The notes: generated from the sequence alone by a model not told the origin. Counted from the first letter of the stretch, positions 1 through 10,376 are shown. The stretch: 62,657 nucleotides of DNA from Cyclobacteriaceae bacterium (GCA_029858965.1 JAOUDZ010000020.1:1-62657); one strand, 5' to 3'. Program-made: numbers and translations.

Positions 1-1253
1 ATCAATTCCAGCATATTCTTACTTTTCGTCAGTACATAATAAAAATACTCTACTGTTTCGCGGTAGAGCGCGTTGCGAACAGGCATGTCAAATCCTGGAT
101 ATTTGACCGGATCAACCATGGGTTCGTTGTCCAGCAATTTTGATATTCCCAGCCACTGCACAGAAAAATTCTCAGCAAAACGTTTCGCTTTGGGATCCGC
201 CAGCATTCGTCTCACTTGATTTTCCAATACGACCGTATCTTCCAGCATACCCAGATATGCTAAGTTAAAAAGTTCCTGGTCGGGCATGCTTGACCATAGA
301 AAATAAGAGAGCCTTGTTGCCACTTCGAAATTGCCAAGTGCGTAGGATCCTGTCTTCTCGGGCTCTTCTTCCGCGCGATATAAGAAATTGGGAGAAATCA
401 GCACGGACTTAAACGTTTGCGCAATGCTCTCATTGAATCGCATTGGATCTTCCAGTGAATCTTTTTGATCATATACTTTCCGAAACATCTGGATCAGTTT
501 CGACTTTTCATCTTCTTTAAGGAATCTTCGAAAGGCCCTGGCTGCAAAAGGAAAGATAACTTTTTCAGCAGCAAGTTCAGGCGCGTTAACTTCTTCATAT
601 TCATCGCTGAATAAAGACTTAACCCAGTTGCGAAATCGCTGCCACCAATTTTGCTTATATACAATTGGAACAACCCTCGCCCATTTGTCGGCATCATTGT
701 AAGCCTGTGTTACAATCAAGTCGGCTGCGTCATAGTAGCGTTCCAATTTTAGCGGCGTAAAAAACAAGGCTTTAGCCTGGTTATCAAAACCACCTCCTCC
801 TGATCCATCCGATGGAAAATAATTCCTTGCGTCAAAATCAACTTGCAGGAGATCCTGAATTGTAAAATGATACTCTGAATGACTGAGCCGTCGTATGACC
901 ACGTGCCCCGGACTTTTTTGCCTGAGCGAGCTCTGTAAAATGCTGTTGATTCCATCCACCAGTTGATGGTAATCATTTTCCGAAAGTGCAGGCTCACCTT
1001 TCGGCGGCATGGATCTGGTTCTAATCTGATCAAGAACTTTAAGCCAAAATTTTCCATCCTGGATTACCCTGCCAATCTCCTTATAGTTGTCCAGATTAAC
1101 ACCGCCCTTTGTATTGCCTGTATTGTGACACTCAAAACATTTTTTAGCCATGAGGGGCCGTATTTGATTCTCATAGCTAAGTGAGTCCATGGAAAAAGAT
1201 TTCCATGGAACAAGTATTAAAAGGAGATATAAACTTGCACGTCTAAATAGCAT
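1..1253 (-). CDS. DUF1587/DUF1592-family planctomycete-type cytochrome c protein (C-terminus beyond window)
   Basis: The open frame runs from an ATG at 1253 to the window edge with no stop, so at least 417 residues are present and the C-terminus is missing. A signal peptide (about residues 1-21, ending in KSFS) implies export. A single heme c site, CFECH, lies at residues 39-43, followed by the MPP(K)GE-type stretch typical of the small cytochrome domain. Downstream, RRLSHSEYHFTIQDLL matches the start of DUF1587, and the AARAFRRFLKEDE and FLYRAEEE stretches match DUF1595/DUF1592. Such proteins are common in Planctomycetes and Bacteroidota, often near sugar oxidoreductases; their exact reaction is unsettled. 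A role in periplasmic electron transfer is inferred. The family assignment is firm; the function is not. Confidence 0.85.
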   Translation of the reverse strand, partial: MLFRRASLYLLLILVPWKSFSMDSLSYENQIRPLMAKKCFECHNTGNTKGGVNLDNYKEIGRVIQDGKFWLKVLDQIRTRSMPPKGEPALSENDYHQLVDGINSILQSSLRQKSPGHVVIRRLSHSEYHFTIQDLLQVDFDARNYFPSDGSGGGGFDNQAKALFFTPLKLERYYDAADLIVTQAYNDADKWARVVPIVYKQNWWQRFRNWVKSLFSDEYEEVNAPELAAEKVIFPFAARAFRRFLKEDEKSKLIQMFRKVYDQKDSLEDPMRFNESIAQTFKSVLISPNFLYRAEEEPEKTGSYALGNFEVATRLSYFLWSSMPDQELFNLAYLGMLEDTVVLENQVRRMLADPKAKRFAENFSVQWLGISKLLDNEPMVDPVKYPGFDMPVRNALYRETVEYFYYVLTKSKNMLEL

Positions 1254-1343
1254 TGAAAGGTAGAATCGCTATTCTAAAGTTAATCAAATTTTCAGAAGAA
1301 AATCGAATCATACGCCGGCATCAAGCCATGACCACAAATTAAG

Positions 1344-2606
1344 TCACCGAATGGTAGTGTAGATTTCATTGCAGATAAATCCGGCATCATCTTTTATTCC
1401 AAACAGATAGCTGGACTTTCGGGTACGCAACCATGGGAAGCCGAGGAAATAGAAGCCTTCCACAGCACCGATTCCATTTTGGTGCCTGGGCCGACCTTCT
1501 GCATCCAATGTTGGGAACTTGATGTAATCCAATTTCTCTCTAAAACCTGTAGCCCATATTATCGTATTGACATTGTGTTTCTCCAAATCAAGGGATTTAA
1601 TGGGCGTATCAAATGGCAGTGTTAGCCCTGCAAAATCCGCGTTATCCTCTTCATGGATTGGCGCTACTATTCTCTTTTGTGCAATATACCTTTCGATGAA
1701 ACTTTTTGCTTTATTAGAAAATTCATCAGCGAATCTAATATGATCAGATAGATTATCGCTGAAGAAGGTGCTTGAACCATCTGCACCTTCCATGCTGCCC
1801 AACAACACAGCACCATTACGCGCAAGGGCTTGCAGACTAATCGTATGTCCGCCTTCTCCGACACCGGAAAGAATTGGCTCCTTTCCAGATATCGTCGCAG
1901 CATCGGCAGCCTCAGCTACTTTGATGTCAAAATATTTGCTTTCGATAAGCCAATCCATAATATCTTTTCCGCGGTACCTTCTCGGGATGCGGGGAACCGG
2001 GCTCGTAGAGAGGTAGACTTTACGCTCGTACTCCATAAGTTCCTCGGTAATCTGGCATCCGGATTGCCCACTACCCACCACCAAAACGGCTCCACTTTGC
2101 AGTTGCGATGGATTTCGGTATGCACTTGCATGCAACTGTTCAACGTGGGGCAAAACAAGATTGGCAAAGGAAGGCATCTTCATCTCGCTGAACGTTCCGG
2201 AAGCTACCAGAATCCGCCAGCAGAAATACTTCCGTTCCTCATTTTCATGCAAGACGGTAACATTGAAATAGGGAGACGGATCTTCTTTTTCAATGCGTAC
2301 AACATCGGAATTCTCTGAAACAGGCAATTGATGCTTGGCTGCATACAGTTTCAGGGATGTGATGAACTCATCAGCCAGGGAAAATCCTTCGGGGTTGCCG
2401 ACCGAATAGTTTGATCCGGGCATCGCATTCAGCCGGTTGGATGTGGTCATTGTGAAAGAGTCCCATCGCTGTGACTCCCATGATTGACCTATTTTTCCAC
2501 GCTCAAAAACAATATGATCAAGCCCAAAATGTTTCAAGTAGTAGCTGGCACACAAGCCAGAATATCCGCCGCCAACAACGACCACATCCAATATAGAACC
2601 ACTCAT
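1344..2606 (-). CDS. FAD/NAD(P)-dependent flavin monooxygenase-like oxidoreductase
   Basis: This 420-residue protein has an N-terminal FAD-binding Rossmann motif GGGYSG at residues 12-17 and a second dinucleotide (NADPH) motif GSGQSG near residues 175-181, the two-site layout of flavin-containing monooxygenases of the CzcO/YUC type. The ATGFRE stretch near the C-terminus is the conserved motif that closes the FAD site in this family. There is no signal peptide, so it should be cytoplasmic. Members hydroxylate or oxidise soft nucleophiles or carry out Baeyer-Villiger reactions; the substrate cannot be read from sequence. It is isolated from its neighbours by 90 and about 275 bases and is probably transcribed alone. 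Confidence 0.85.
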   Translation of the reverse strand: MSGSILDVVVVGGGYSGLCASYYLKHFGLDHIVFERGKIGQSWESQRWDSFTMTTSNRLNAMPGSNYSVGNPEGFSLADEFITSLKLYAAKHQLPVSENSDVVRIEKEDPSPYFNVTVLHENEERKYFCWRILVASGTFSEMKMPSFANLVLPHVEQLHASAYRNPSQLQSGAVLVVGSGQSGCQITEELMEYERKVYLSTSPVPRIPRRYRGKDIMDWLIESKYFDIKVAEAADAATISGKEPILSGVGEGGHTISLQALARNGAVLLGSMEGADGSSTFFSDNLSDHIRFADEFSNKAKSFIERYIAQKRIVAPIHEEDNADFAGLTLPFDTPIKSLDLEKHNVNTIIWATGFREKLDYIKFPTLDAEGRPRHQNGIGAVEGFYFLGFPWLRTRKSSYLFGIKDDAGFICNEIYTTIR

Positions 2607-2881
2607 GGGAAGCGAAACTTTAATTCCCTATCACAAATATTCATTCTGAACATCCAATGTTGATTATCTTTCATATTGCCAGAAGTTCATACCTGCGCAT
2701 AACATTAAATTCCATAGCGATAAATACAAAGAAGGTTGACAGACGCTGCAATAACAATACAATTTCACTTAAAGGATTTGAACGTACCATGATTAGGAAG
2801 ACAGCATAATGATCCATAGGTTTTTGCAGGCGATCACGTATATCTCCATGCATTTTATGCAGGGAAGACAAGAGCTAAGGC

Positions 2882-3607
2882 CTAGACATTGTAATGCTGT
2901 TTTTGCCATAGTTTGGCACCTCCGCGAATACCATCCAGGTTTGTGGCGATAGTAATATTATCATCAAGGGCAAAATCAATTTTCTTTGCGTTACCTCCGC
3001 TAATGTACAAGTAATCGTAATTGAAGACAGTCTTTAATACAGCGATCACTTTTCTAAGCCGTTTGTTCCACTTCTCCTGTCCTACATCCAGGTATCCACG
3101 ATTGCCGATGTAATCATCATATTCTTTGTGCTTCGACCAGGGATGATGTGCCAGCTCCAGATGGGGCAATAATATTCCATCAATCAGGAGAGAGGTACCA
3201 AATCCTGTACCCAGGGTAATCACCATTTCAAGTCCGTTTCCACATGCAATGCCCAATCCTTGTAAGTCGGCATCGTTGACAATCCGAACCGGGTGAATTA
3301 ACAATTCTGTCAAGCGTTTGCCCAGGTCAACACCTTTCCATTGCTCTGTACCCAGGTTTGGTGCCGTGAATACTATTCCCTTTTTTACATAACCTGGAAA
3401 CCCCACAGAAACCCGTGTGTAGCCTTCAAAATTTTTCGTAAGTTCGGCAATGGTCCACATTACCCGCTCCGGATTTGCCGGCGTGGGCGTGTCCAGGCGT
3501 GTATATTCTTTCAGGATTTCACCATCCTTATCCAAAAGAATCGCCTTAATACGAGACCCACCAATATCGATAGAGAGGATTTTTTCTTCGGCATCTTCAC
3601 TCAGCAT
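2882..3607 (-). CDS. ppgK: ROK-family kinase, polyphosphate glucokinase-like
   Basis: The 241-residue product begins with the ATP/phosphate-binding motif DIGGSRIKA (residues 14-22) of the hexokinase/actin fold. It has VGFPGYV, the second phosphate loop TLGTGFGTS, and the HLELAHHPW region that replaces the glucose-binding ELGH segment of polyphosphate glucokinases. The C-terminal YDYLYISGGNAKKI is also characteristic of that subgroup. The length fits PPGK rather than the longer repressor-type ROK proteins, and there is no DNA-binding domain. The expected activity is phosphorylation of glucose or a similar sugar using polyphosphate or ATP in the cytoplasm. The gene stands alone, divergent from the PepSY genes. 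The donor preference is an inference, so the symbol is tentative. Confidence 0.8.
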   Translation of the reverse strand: MLSEDAEEKILSIDIGGSRIKAILLDKDGEILKEYTRLDTPTPANPERVMWTIAELTKNFEGYTRVSVGFPGYVKKGIVFTAPNLGTEQWKGVDLGKRLTELLIHPVRIVNDADLQGLGIACGNGLEMVITLGTGFGTSLLIDGILLPHLELAHHPWSKHKEYDDYIGNRGYLDVGQEKWNKRLRKVIAVLKTVFNYDYLYISGGNAKKIDFALDDNITIATNLDGIRGGAKLWQKQHYNV

Positions 3608-3796
3608 AGGTAATACCAGGTTTTATAGAAAAATAAATCGCATCAAATATAAAAAGATAAATGCAGGATGATAGCAAAAACTGCGTCTGGCCCCATCATT
3701 TTATTATGCATACGCAGGAAGAAATCAAGGTTGTTAAAATCACGAGATATTGCAGCTTACAAAACAATGCGAATATTCATAATATTACAATAAAAA

Positions 3797-4393
3797 ATGA
3801 TGATACGACGGTTGCTGCTAAAAATCCACTTCTATGGAGGACTTGCATGCTTCTGGTATCTGCTTATTTTAGGCGTTAGTTCGTTGCATTTTAATCACCA
3901 CTTTTCCTTTATGTAAAAGACCGGAGATCCGGTATTTTGGACGCGTAAGCTTCAGCTTAGTGGTAGCAACGCAACGGATCTTGTTTTATCTGAGACCATC
4001 CGTGACTCGTTGGCCCTGATAGGGTGGCCGCTGCCCTGGGAGACCCGACACGATTCGTCAGGAGCATTTCACTTTGCCCTTGAACAACCTGCGAAGCGAT
4101 ACGTAATTGACTATTCGGCAGCAAATCATGTTGTGCACATTGCGGAGACGCCAAAAGGTTTTTGGCGCGTATTCAACTCGCTCCATGGATCCGGGGCTGT
4201 TCCAAGGGCACCAATCATGCACGCCTGGGAATGGTACACCAGGGTTACCGTGGCAGTAATAGTACTTTCAGTTTTAACAGGAATCTACGTTTGGTTCACC
4301 GGCAACCAAAATCGAAAGTCAGACCTCTACACTTTACTGATTAGCCTGACTATTGCAGTTCTTTGGATGCTTCAATTGTACACAAAAGGATAA
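3797..4393 (+). pseudogene. PepSY-associated TM protein interrupted by an in-frame TAA
   Basis: Reading from ATG at 3797, 39 codons encode MMIRRLLLKIHFYGGL followed by a hydrophobic helix, the standard start of a PepSY-associated membrane protein. A TAA at 3914-3916 then stops translation. The same frame continues immediately as KTGDPVFWTRKLQ and stays open to 4393, with a periplasmic stretch (GFWRVFNSLHG) and two more membrane helices. A single base change at one codon would explain the break. The downstream half could start at TTG 4010 but would lack the first helix. It lies 3 bases before a second intact PepSY gene, so the pair probably worked together, perhaps in metal or siderophore reduction as in other PepSY-TM proteins. 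A sequencing error is the main alternative. Confidence 0.7.
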
Positions 4394-4396
4394 CGC

Positions 4397-4969
4397 ATGT
4401 ACACTATTGTCAGAAAGCTGCACCTCTATTCCTCATTTTTTCTGGCTGCATTTATCCTGATGTACTTTGTAACCGGATTCATTATGATTTTCGAATCGGA
4501 TTTTAAGCGAGAAAATATTCGGGAAGTAAGAATTAGTGAAGCTATTTCCAGCGTTCAAATGCATCCGGATTCGTTAATCCATTGGTTGCGAAAGGAATAT
4601 CATATTCGTGGTCAGTACACAGTCCGTATGGAGCCGCAACAAGCAGTTGTAAATTTCTTGCATCCGGGCACTGTTACGGAAGTGAAAATTCCTTATCCCG
4701 TGGACTCCGTATTCATCACCACAAAAAAGGGGAATATCTATACAACGCTGCACCAGTTTCACCGTCTTCATGGTTATCAGGGCGGATTGAACTATTATGT
4801 TTGGGCCTTTGTCTACGATCTTTCGGCTTCCTCAATGATCGTGTTTGCCCTGTCTGGTCTCTACTTATGGTATAAGACTGAACGCAACAGAATCGCGGGA
4901 TGGATTGTACTGTCTGCATCTACTTTGCTTACCGCAATGACCATTATTTACCTCATGCTCCTGTCATGA
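4397..4969 (+). CDS. PepSY-associated TM helix domain protein
   Basis: This 190-residue membrane protein opens with RKLHLYSSFFLAAFILMYFV, the hallmark first helix of PepSY-TM proteins. A periplasmic loop with a PepSY-like segment follows (VEIxxxxxAVVNFLHPGTVTEV region and the HQFHRLHGYQGG motif), then two C-terminal helices separated by YKTERNR. It begins 3 bases after the interrupted PepSY gene and is surely co-transcribed with it. Larger PepSY-TM proteins are associated with iron-siderophore reduction or peptidase regulation; here the domain is divided over two genes. The specific role is unknown. Conserved His residues in the helices and loop could bind heme or metal, which is inference. 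Confidence 0.75.
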   Translation: MYTIVRKLHLYSSFFLAAFILMYFVTGFIMIFESDFKRENIREVRISEAISSVQMHPDSLIHWLRKEYHIRGQYTVRMEPQQAVVNFLHPGTVTEVKIPYPVDSVFITTKKGNIYTTLHQFHRLHGYQGGLNYYVWAFVYDLSASSMIVFALSGLYLWYKTERNRIAGWIVLSASTLLTAMTIIYLMLLS

Positions 4970-4972
4970 TCT

Positions 4973-5007
4973 AAAAAAAAGGGAATTGAAATACATTCAA
5001 TTCCCTT
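4973..5007 (-). terminator. Rho-independent terminator for the molybdenum hydroxylase genes
   Basis: A perfect 12-bp inverted repeat (arms 4979-4990 and 4996-5007, loop ATACA) is followed on the minus strand by a run of eight T (4973-4980). It sits between convergent genes, 25 bases past the stop of the minus-strand gene ending at 5033. There is no T-run on the plus side, so it should act mainly on minus-strand transcripts. Confidence 0.85.
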
Positions 5008-5032
5008 GAGCAATTACGAGCGCAATTACGAT

Positions 5033-7195
5033 TTACAACCTCTGCCCTAAGCTAACACCTTTCATTTCCTCTTGATTGGCGAAAGGTTGATTGTAAAGCC
5101 GTTTGCCTGTGGCCTTGAAAAATGCATTGGCAACGGCACCGCCTGTAGGGGGAAGAGCAGGTTCTCCGAGGCCTGTCGGATCAATGCCGTTATTGACGAA
5201 GTGAACGTCAACATCGGGAGCTTCTTTCATTCGGATCAAACGATACGAATTGAAGTTCTTTTGTTCCGAAGCTCCATCCTTAAATGTCAATTGACTGTAC
5301 ATGGCATGCCCGAAACCGTCAACAACACCACCCTTTACTTGCTGATAGGCACCGCTTAGATTGATCACTATACCGCAGTCGGCTGCCACATACATCTTTT
5401 GCAGCAGCGGTTTTCCTTTATTCATCGTTACCTCCGCAACCTGGGCCACGTAAGACCGGTGGGAAAAGTATACGCTGAAGCCGTGCGATACATTTTTCTT
5501 AGTTCCCCAGCCTGATTTCTCAACGGCCAGGTTTATAACGCCCTTCATACGGTCAATATCATATTTGATCTCACCAACCGGAGTCTGCCTGGCTTTTTCA
5601 AGCAACGCAAGGCGGAACTTAACCGGATCCTGTTTTGCAGCCAAAGCAACTTCATCAAGAAAGGCCTGCTCAGCAAATGCCAGGAAGTTGGTTATGGGCG
5701 CACGCCATGCACCGGTAGTAATGGGCGATTTGTGCTCAACTGAATCGATCAGCAGATTATCAACGGCACCAGAAGGAAAGTTATCCTCCCGCGTACTATT
5801 TCCCACGTTGATTCCTACTCCACGAAGCTTATACCCAACCAACTTTCCGCCCGCATCCAAAGCGGCCGCAAACCTGTATCGTACCGCAGGACGATAGCTA
5901 CCCCCCGTCATATCATCTTCCCGGGTCCAAATAACTTTTACTGGGGCTTTTATAATGCTGGATAATTCTGCTGCCTCAAGGACATAGTCAGTTTGAAGTC
6001 TTCTTCCAAAACCACCGCCTAGTCGTGTTATGTCCAATGTTATCTGATAGGGTGAAATACCCAGAAGTTGCGCCGTAGCATTTCTTGCTCTTTCGGGAGT
6101 TTGTGTCGGCCCTACCAATTCAACTCCATCTGACCGCACGTGCGCAAAGAAGTTCATAGGCTCCAACGGGGCATGGGATAAAAACGGACACTGGTACTCG
6201 CGGGTTATTACTTTTGCCGCGCCCTTAAATGCTGCGTCAACATCACCATCCTTGCGCCTAACAGTAGCTTCTTTGCTATCAAGTAACTCTTTAAATAACC
6301 GATCATGGTCAGCCGTATTTTCTATTGCATCATCCGCTTCGTACTCTATTTTAAGTAATCTACGTGCTTTGTTTACCTGCCAGGTAGATTTACCCACCAC
6401 TGCAACGTTGTTTTTGAAAGTAACCACATCTACTATGCCCGGCATCGCCTTGGCTGCAGCACTGTCCACTGATTTAATTTTCTTTCCAAACGATTCCGGC
6501 CGCTGAATCATGGCATACAACATGCCTTCGCGGTAAAAGTCCAGACCATACAGTGGTTTGCCCGTAATCATTTCAGGGTTATCAACATTGCGTACAGCCG
6601 TACCGATAAGCTTAAAATCTTTTATATCCTTAAGTTTTACTTCATCCGGAACAAGCACTTTTGAGGCTTCCGTTGCAAGTTCCCCATAAGTTGCTTTACG
6701 TCCACTCTGTGCATGCATTACGACACTATTTTCAGTCGTTAGCGATTCCGCCGAAACATTCCAGCGTTTCGCTGCGGCCTCCACCAACAAATAACGGGCT
6801 GTAGCTCCGGCTTTGCGCAACCGCATCCAGGAATGCGGAACAGCACCACTCCCACCAGTAAGCTGTCTGTCGTATTTTTTTGCATCCAGTGCCGCCTGCA
6901 CTACTTTTACCGCAGACCAGTCTGCATCAAGTTCTTCGGCGACGACCATAGGGAAAGAAGTCTTAATATTCTGACCTAACTCCGGATTTGGAGAATAGAT
7001 CGTGATCACACCATCCGTAGCAATCGACAAGTAGCTGTTGAAATCAATACTGCCAGCGGCAATAGCGGCTTCATCTACAACCCCAATATCGGCAGCCGCG
7101 GAATCCATCCAGTGAAAACCAAGCACGAGACCTCCAGTGGCCGTCGCTGCAAGCTTCATAAAATCGCGTCTTGTTGTTTTTAATATAATTGACAT
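5033..7195 (-). CDS. Molybdopterin-binding large subunit, isoquinoline 1-oxidoreductase beta-like
   Basis: This 720-residue protein belongs to the xanthine dehydrogenase family. A twin-arginine signal (TTRRDFMKLAATATGG, residues 7-22) indicates export in folded form with its cofactor. The sequence includes GGGFGRRL in the molybdopterin-binding region and GLGEPALPPTGGA near the C-terminus, where the Glu is the expected catalytic base. The layout matches the periplasmic IorB-type subunit, which hydroxylates N-heterocycles or oxidises aldehydes with electrons passing through the partner 2Fe-2S subunit. The small-subunit gene lies directly upstream (6 bases), and a strong terminator follows. No third FAD subunit is present, which is normal for this type. 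The natural substrate is unknown. Confidence 0.9.
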   Translation of the reverse strand: MSIILKTTRRDFMKLAATATGGLVLGFHWMDSAAADIGVVDEAAIAAGSIDFNSYLSIATDGVITIYSPNPELGQNIKTSFPMVVAEELDADWSAVKVVQAALDAKKYDRQLTGGSGAVPHSWMRLRKAGATARYLLVEAAAKRWNVSAESLTTENSVVMHAQSGRKATYGELATEASKVLVPDEVKLKDIKDFKLIGTAVRNVDNPEMITGKPLYGLDFYREGMLYAMIQRPESFGKKIKSVDSAAAKAMPGIVDVVTFKNNVAVVGKSTWQVNKARRLLKIEYEADDAIENTADHDRLFKELLDSKEATVRRKDGDVDAAFKGAAKVITREYQCPFLSHAPLEPMNFFAHVRSDGVELVGPTQTPERARNATAQLLGISPYQITLDITRLGGGFGRRLQTDYVLEAAELSSIIKAPVKVIWTREDDMTGGSYRPAVRYRFAAALDAGGKLVGYKLRGVGINVGNSTREDNFPSGAVDNLLIDSVEHKSPITTGAWRAPITNFLAFAEQAFLDEVALAAKQDPVKFRLALLEKARQTPVGEIKYDIDRMKGVINLAVEKSGWGTKKNVSHGFSVYFSHRSYVAQVAEVTMNKGKPLLQKMYVAADCGIVINLSGAYQQVKGGVVDGFGHAMYSQLTFKDGASEQKNFNSYRLIRMKEAPDVDVHFVNNGIDPTGLGEPALPPTGGAVANAFFKATGKRLYNQPFANQEEMKGVSLGQRL

Positions 7196-7201
7196 GGTTA
7201 T

Positions 7202-7663
7202 TTATTTCATTTTTGTAGATGCAAGTACAATAGCTTCACGCACACGATGGTAGGTACCACAACGGCATATATTACCGTTCATCGCATTGTCAATTTGCGC
7301 TGCGGTGGGCTTAGGGTTTTTATTCAATAGTGCCGCTGCCGACATAATTTGACCAGCCTGACAATATCCGCATTGCGGAACATCCACTTCATCCCAGGCT
7401 TCTTGCACGGGATGATCCCCATTTGGAGCAAGGCCTTCAATCGTGGTAATTTTGTTCGTTCCAATTGCTGAAACCGGTAGTGTACAGGAGCGTACTGCGT
7501 TGCCATTCAAATGGACAGTACATGCTCCGCATTGTGCAATGCCACAACCAAATTTGGTTCCAACCAAACCCAGATTATCGCGCAGTACCCACAACAGTGG
7601 TGTATCTGCCTCTACATCGGCCTCATAGCTCCGGCCATTAATTTGTAAGTTGTATTGCGCCAT
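7202..7663 (-). CDS. (2Fe-2S)-binding small subunit, isoquinoline 1-oxidoreductase alpha-like
   Basis: Using the ATG at 7663 gives 153 residues starting [11 protein letters not shown], which matches the usual family start; a start 9 codons upstream is less likely. Eight cysteines form the two clusters: Cys40, 45, 48 and 60 for the plant-type ferredoxin 2Fe-2S centre, and Cys98, 101, 133 and 135 (CGYC, CRC) for the second centre near the molybdenum cofactor. It has no signal of its own, so it probably rides through the Tat pathway with the large subunit encoded 6 bases downstream. It carries electrons from the molybdenum site to an outside acceptor, probably a cytochrome or quinone. Confidence 0.9.
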   Translation of the reverse strand: MAQYNLQINGRSYEADVEADTPLLWVLRDNLGLVGTKFGCGIAQCGACTVHLNGNAVRSCTLPVSAIGTNKITTIEGLAPNGDHPVQEAWDEVDVPQCGYCQAGQIMSAAALLNKNPKPTAAQIDNAMNGNICRCGTYHRVREAIVLASTKMK

Positions 7664-7977
7664 TTTTTTAGGATAATTGTTTATTAGCACAAGATAGGAA
7701 AAATATAAACTTCAATTGCCTAAATCAGGCAGTTTTGTCTCCCCCATTTTATGAAGCATTGTAAGTCTTATACGGATGGTGAATTGCGTTGAAACAAGGA
7801 CGATCAGCAAAGCTGTACCCCTTATCACCAATCAGTCAGTGCGTTTGCCTGCTAACATTAAACCCATATGCAAGCTTCTTTTTAAAACGTTATTATTGGA
7901 TGATTTTTTTTCAAGGACTAAGTCGGCCTCGAGTATTCGTTTTCCCGATGCATCTTTGCGTACAAATTTGATTAATC

Positions 7978-9057
7978 ATGAGTGCTTCCAAGAAATTAGC
8001 AATCACCATAAAAATTGGTTCCAATGTGATCACCAATAGCCAGGGTTTTCCGGATGAGCAGGTTATCGTCAGCATTTCCAGCCAGATCAAAACGCTTCGG
8101 GATTCAGGACACCAGGTGCTGGTTATTACATCCGGCGCGGTCGCAGCAGGCAGGAGCATCTATCAATTCCAGAAAAAGACAGATACCGTCGTGCAACGGC
8201 AGGTACTTTCTTCAATTGGCCAGGTAAAACTGATATCCATGTACAAAGAAATTTTTGAAAGACAGGGTATTATCTGTTCCCAGGTATTGGTCACAAAAGA
8301 GGACTTCAAAAGCCGTAACCATTACCTCAACATGAAAAACTGCTTAACCGGATTGTTGAACAATCAAATAGTCCCAGTTATCAACGAAAATGACGTAATC
8401 TCAGTGACAGAACTCATGTTCACTGACAATGACGAACTCGCCGGGCTGGTTAGCGCTATGATGAACACAGATATGCTGATAATCCTGACCAACGTTGACG
8501 GTGTATACGATGGTGATCCAGCGGAGCCCGGGACAAGGCTGATGCATACATGGGATCCTGCCCTGATCAATTTAACTGAAATAGCTTCAGTCAAAAAGTC
8601 TGGCTTTGGACGAGGGGGTATCTTGACGAAGGTTCAAACATCTGCGAAAATTGCAGGAATGGGCATTCCGGTTCATATCGGTAATGGGCGTACCGAAAAT
8701 ATTGTGATCCGCATTTTAAGTGGGGAAGAAATCGGCACAAGGTTCCCGGCCAAAAAGTTAGCGTCAAACTTTAAAAAATACATGGCGCATGCTTATGAAG
8801 AACCTAAGGGGAAGGTTGTAATCAATAAAGGGGCAAAAGAAATCTTACTTTCAGACAAAGCCAAGAGCCTGTTGCCAATAGGTATTATTCGTATCGTCGG
8901 TAAGTTTAAGAAAGGAGATATTGTTAGAATAATTGATGAAAAAGATCACGAAATCGGGTTGGGTCTCGCCCGTTATGGTTTCAAAAAAGCAAAAGAAGTC
9001 ATTGGACTAAAGAACCAGAAACCGATCATCCATTACGATCATTTATATTTGCACTAG
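7978..9057 (+). CDS. proB: Glutamate 5-kinase
   Basis: This 359-residue enzyme catalyses the first step of proline synthesis, ATP-dependent phosphorylation of glutamate. The amino-acid-kinase domain (about residues 1-260) shows IKIGSNVIT at the start, [21 protein letters not shown] and [13 protein letters not shown], all standard for the family. [11 protein letters not shown] is the conserved loop that follows. The C-terminal third (about 275-355) is a PUA domain, as in the longer ProB form. The ATG at 7978 fits the family start. It is followed 10 bases later by proA, giving a classic proBA operon. Feedback control by proline is known for the family; nothing regulatory is visible upstream. 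Confidence 0.96.
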   Translation: MSASKKLAITIKIGSNVITNSQGFPDEQVIVSISSQIKTLRDSGHQVLVITSGAVAAGRSIYQFQKKTDTVVQRQVLSSIGQVKLISMYKEIFERQGIICSQVLVTKEDFKSRNHYLNMKNCLTGLLNNQIVPVINENDVISVTELMFTDNDELAGLVSAMMNTDMLIILTNVDGVYDGDPAEPGTRLMHTWDPALINLTEIASVKKSGFGRGGILTKVQTSAKIAGMGIPVHIGNGRTENIVIRILSGEEIGTRFPAKKLASNFKKYMAHAYEEPKGKVVINKGAKEILLSDKAKSLLPIGIIRIVGKFKKGDIVRIIDEKDHEIGLGLARYGFKKAKEVIGLKNQKPIIHYDHLYLH

Positions 9058-9067
9058 TTTCAGTTTA

Positions 9068-10327
9068 ATGCGAAAACAAATGTCTGAGAATATATTCAAG
9101 CAGGTGCAGGATGCAAGCCGGAAGTTGGGGATGCTGTCAGAAAATAAAATAAATCAAATCCTCCTGGCGCTTGCGGCGAAGACAACCGAAAGCATAGCGG
9201 CTATTCTGGAAGCTAACCAGAAAGATCTGGATCGCATGCCTGCAAACGATCCGAAATATGACCGGCTGAAACTTACTGAGCAACGGATTCGTAACATCGC
9301 CGGTGACATTGAAAATGTATCCAGGCTACCTTCGCCCCTGGGTATCAGGTTAGAAAGAAAAGAACTCGAAAATGGTTTGCTACTTGAGAAAATTACGGTA
9401 CCCCTGGGGGTAATTGGAATCATCTATGAAGCCCGACCCAATGTAACCTTTGATGTTTTTGCGCTGTGTTTGAAATCCGGGAACGCATGCATTTTGAAAG
9501 GTGGTAGAGACGCAGAACACTCGAACAAGCAGATTGTGTCCTTGATTAAGGATACATTGACCGAACAACATGAGAATCCGGACATCGTCACTTTACTCCC
9601 CTCCGATCGATCCGCAACAGAGGAACTTCTTCATGCTGTTGGGTTTGTTGATGTGATTATTCCCAGAGGAAGCCAACAGCTCATTGACTATGTACGCGAC
9701 AATTCAAAGGTACCCGTGATCGAAACGGGTGCAGGAATAGTCCATGCCTATTTTGACAGCACCGGCGACATTCAAAAAGGCACGGCTATCGTGTTCAATT
9801 CAAAAACCCGTAGAGTAAGCGTATGCAATGCCCTGGATTGTCTAATCGTGCATGAATCGCGGCTAGCTGATTTACCTGCATTAACAACCCCACTGGCAGA
9901 CAAAAATGTACAGCTCTATGCGGATGAGAAAGCATTTTCAGCATTGGACAAGACGTATCCCGCATCATTACTAAGCAAAGCGCAGGAAACGCATTTCGGC
10001 ACTGAGTTTCTGGATTATAAAATGAGCATCAAAACGGTATCAAATATAGCGGAGGCCCTGGATCATATTTTCCGATATGGTTCGAAGCATAGTGAGGTAA
10101 TTATAGCAGACGATGAAAATACCATCACACATTTCCTCACTACCGTTGACGCGGCAGCCGTGTATGCCAATGCTTCCACAGCCTTCACGGATGGAGCGCA
10201 ATTTGGGCTAGGTGCTGAGATCGGTATCAGCACACAAAAGCTACACGCCCGTGGACCGATGGCGCTGCGGGAAATGACATCGTATAAATGGCTCATAAAA
10301 GGAAATGGTACCATCAGGATTCCGTAA
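9068..10327 (+). CDS. proA: Gamma-glutamyl phosphate reductase
   Basis: This 419-residue aldehyde-dehydrogenase-fold enzyme reduces gamma-glutamyl phosphate to glutamate semialdehyde with NADPH, the second step of proline synthesis. Recognisable segments are [41 protein letters not shown] and the catalytic region [16 protein letters not shown], which holds the active-site Cys. The C-terminal [16 protein letters not shown] is a family signature. ATG at 9068 is the first start after proB; a Met five codons further in is also possible. Gap and gene order make it the partner of proB. proC is not in this window. Confidence 0.96.
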   Translation: MRKQMSENIFKQVQDASRKLGMLSENKINQILLALAAKTTESIAAILEANQKDLDRMPANDPKYDRLKLTEQRIRNIAGDIENVSRLPSPLGIRLERKELENGLLLEKITVPLGVIGIIYEARPNVTFDVFALCLKSGNACILKGGRDAEHSNKQIVSLIKDTLTEQHENPDIVTLLPSDRSATEELLHAVGFVDVIIPRGSQQLIDYVRDNSKVPVIETGAGIVHAYFDSTGDIQKGTAIVFNSKTRRVSVCNALDCLIVHESRLADLPALTTPLADKNVQLYADEKAFSALDKTYPASLLSKAQETHFGTEFLDYKMSIKTVSNIAEALDHIFRYGSKHSEVIIADDENTITHFLTTVDAAAVYANASTAFTDGAQFGLGAEIGISTQKLHARGPMALREMTSYKWLIKGNGTIRIP

Positions 10328-10376
10328 TGCCATAGTCACCCCTGGTCATCTTTTCTATTTAACTTACTTGGCTCAT

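Noticed and set aside
1830-2318. 162-codon plus-strand frame opposite the flavin monooxygenase
   Set aside because: Antisense shadow of a clear enzyme gene.
2671-2871. 66-codon minus-strand frame after the ROK kinase gene
   Set aside because: Starts with TTG, has no family likeness and no clear helix or domain pattern; probably chance reading of spacer DNA.
3914-3916. Recoding (programmed readthrough) of the TAA in the PepSY gene
   Set aside because: TAA is the least readthrough-prone stop, and no stem-loop or known recoding context was seen after it; nonsense mutation or error is simpler.
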